NCBI GenBank assembly: GCA_009763385.1
Contig: VDCT01000312.1
Coordinates: forward strand, 310,001-374,000
DNA: 64,000 nt
Reading direction: 5' to 3'
Source: Coix lacryma-jobi var. lacryma-jobi
Taxonomy: Eukaryota > Streptophyta > Magnoliopsida > Poales > Poaceae
The position numbers and the translations under genes are program-made. The notes beneath the pieces are model-generated. The model was not told the origin of the DNA and did no database searches. It saw nothing but the letters and a program-made list of their open reading frames with translations. This document shows positions 63,577 through 64,000 of this stretch, one piece after another; positions within the stretch are counted from its first letter, which is position 1; each line of letters begins with the position of its first letter.

Positions 63577-64000
63577 CACTACGGGAAAATCAATCTTTGC
63601 CGAGTGCCTGTGGCTTTGCCGAGTGCCAAATTTCGGGCACTAGGCAAAGAGCCTCTTTGCCGAGTGCCGGCCACGTGACACTTGGCAAAGCGCAAACACA
63701 AGGCAAAGCATGCTTTGCCGAGTGCCACGTGGCCGGCACTCGGCAAAGAGCCCCTCTTTGCCGAGTGCCAGTCACGTGGCACTCGGCAAAGCATGTGGCC
63801 CCGAATTGTGCCACTTGGGCGGTTCTTTGCTGAGTGCCACGTGGCTGGCACTCGGCAAAGAGGTGCCTTTGCCGAGTGCCGGCCACGTGGCACTCGGCAA
63901 AGAATGTGGCCCCGAACTGTGCCATGTGGGCGGTTCTTTGCCGAGTGCCACGTGGCTGGCACTCGGCAAAGAGGTGCCTTTGCCGAGTGCCAGCCATGTG
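63577..64000 (+). mobile_element. Left end of CACTA element F (runs off the right edge)
   Basis: CACTACGGGAAAATC at 63577, then TTTGCCGAGTGCC/GGCACTCGGCAAAG units in alternating orientation. From about 63794 a 111-bp tandem repeat starts (TGTGGCCCCGAA at 63794 and 63905). Six units contain the palindrome CACGTG. Confidence 0.85.

Overview
The window is plant nuclear DNA from a grass. Genes have introns with GT/AG borders and plant-style TATA boxes. The repeats are types known from grass genomes: CACTA elements built on CTTTGCCGAGTG/CACTCGGCAAAG, Stowaway MITEs with CTCCCTCCGT ends, Tourist-like MITEs with GGCCTTGTT ends and TAA duplications, and a Tat-lineage Ty3/gypsy element. The mix suggests the Andropogoneae (sorghum, sugarcane, maize group), but that is inference. 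Most of the sequence is mobile DNA; host genes are a small minority and mostly broken.

Layout. 1-1755: the end of a minus-strand gypsy element. 1756-9100: gene-poor DNA with diverged repeats and a frameshifted small membrane-protein gene (8069-8456). 9100-13757: clustered and nested Tourist-like MITEs, then two non-autonomous CACTA elements. 13758-28678: a 14.9-kb gypsy element with gag-pol in broken frames and a five-exon gene on the opposite strand. 28679-30707: truncated 3' ends of two more LTR elements. 31614-40352: two tandem DUF674 genes, both damaged. The second carries a premature stop, a TRIM-like LTR element with exact 5-bp duplications, and a LINE with only ORF1 in its intron. 41023-52058: CACTA elements, a Helitron terminus and gene fragments. 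53960-60168: an apparently complete Mutator-like element (MULE) with an open 927-codon transposase. 60306-61040: the third and only open DUF674 gene. 61041-64000: a GC-rich repeat-bearing element, two MITEs and the start of another CACTA.

How the parts relate. The three DUF674 copies share orientation, intron position and C-terminal motif, so they look like one tandem family in different states: frameshifted, heavily broken, and open but short with a new hydrophobic tail. The MULE sits directly upstream of the TATA box of the open copy, separating that core promoter from its former upstream sequence. The MULE itself encodes the transposase plus two small GRF-zinc-finger coding regions, one on each strand.

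All calls are from reading the sequence by eye. Family names rest on motifs named in each entry. Boundaries marked by target-site duplications (TSDs) are firm; others are approximate.
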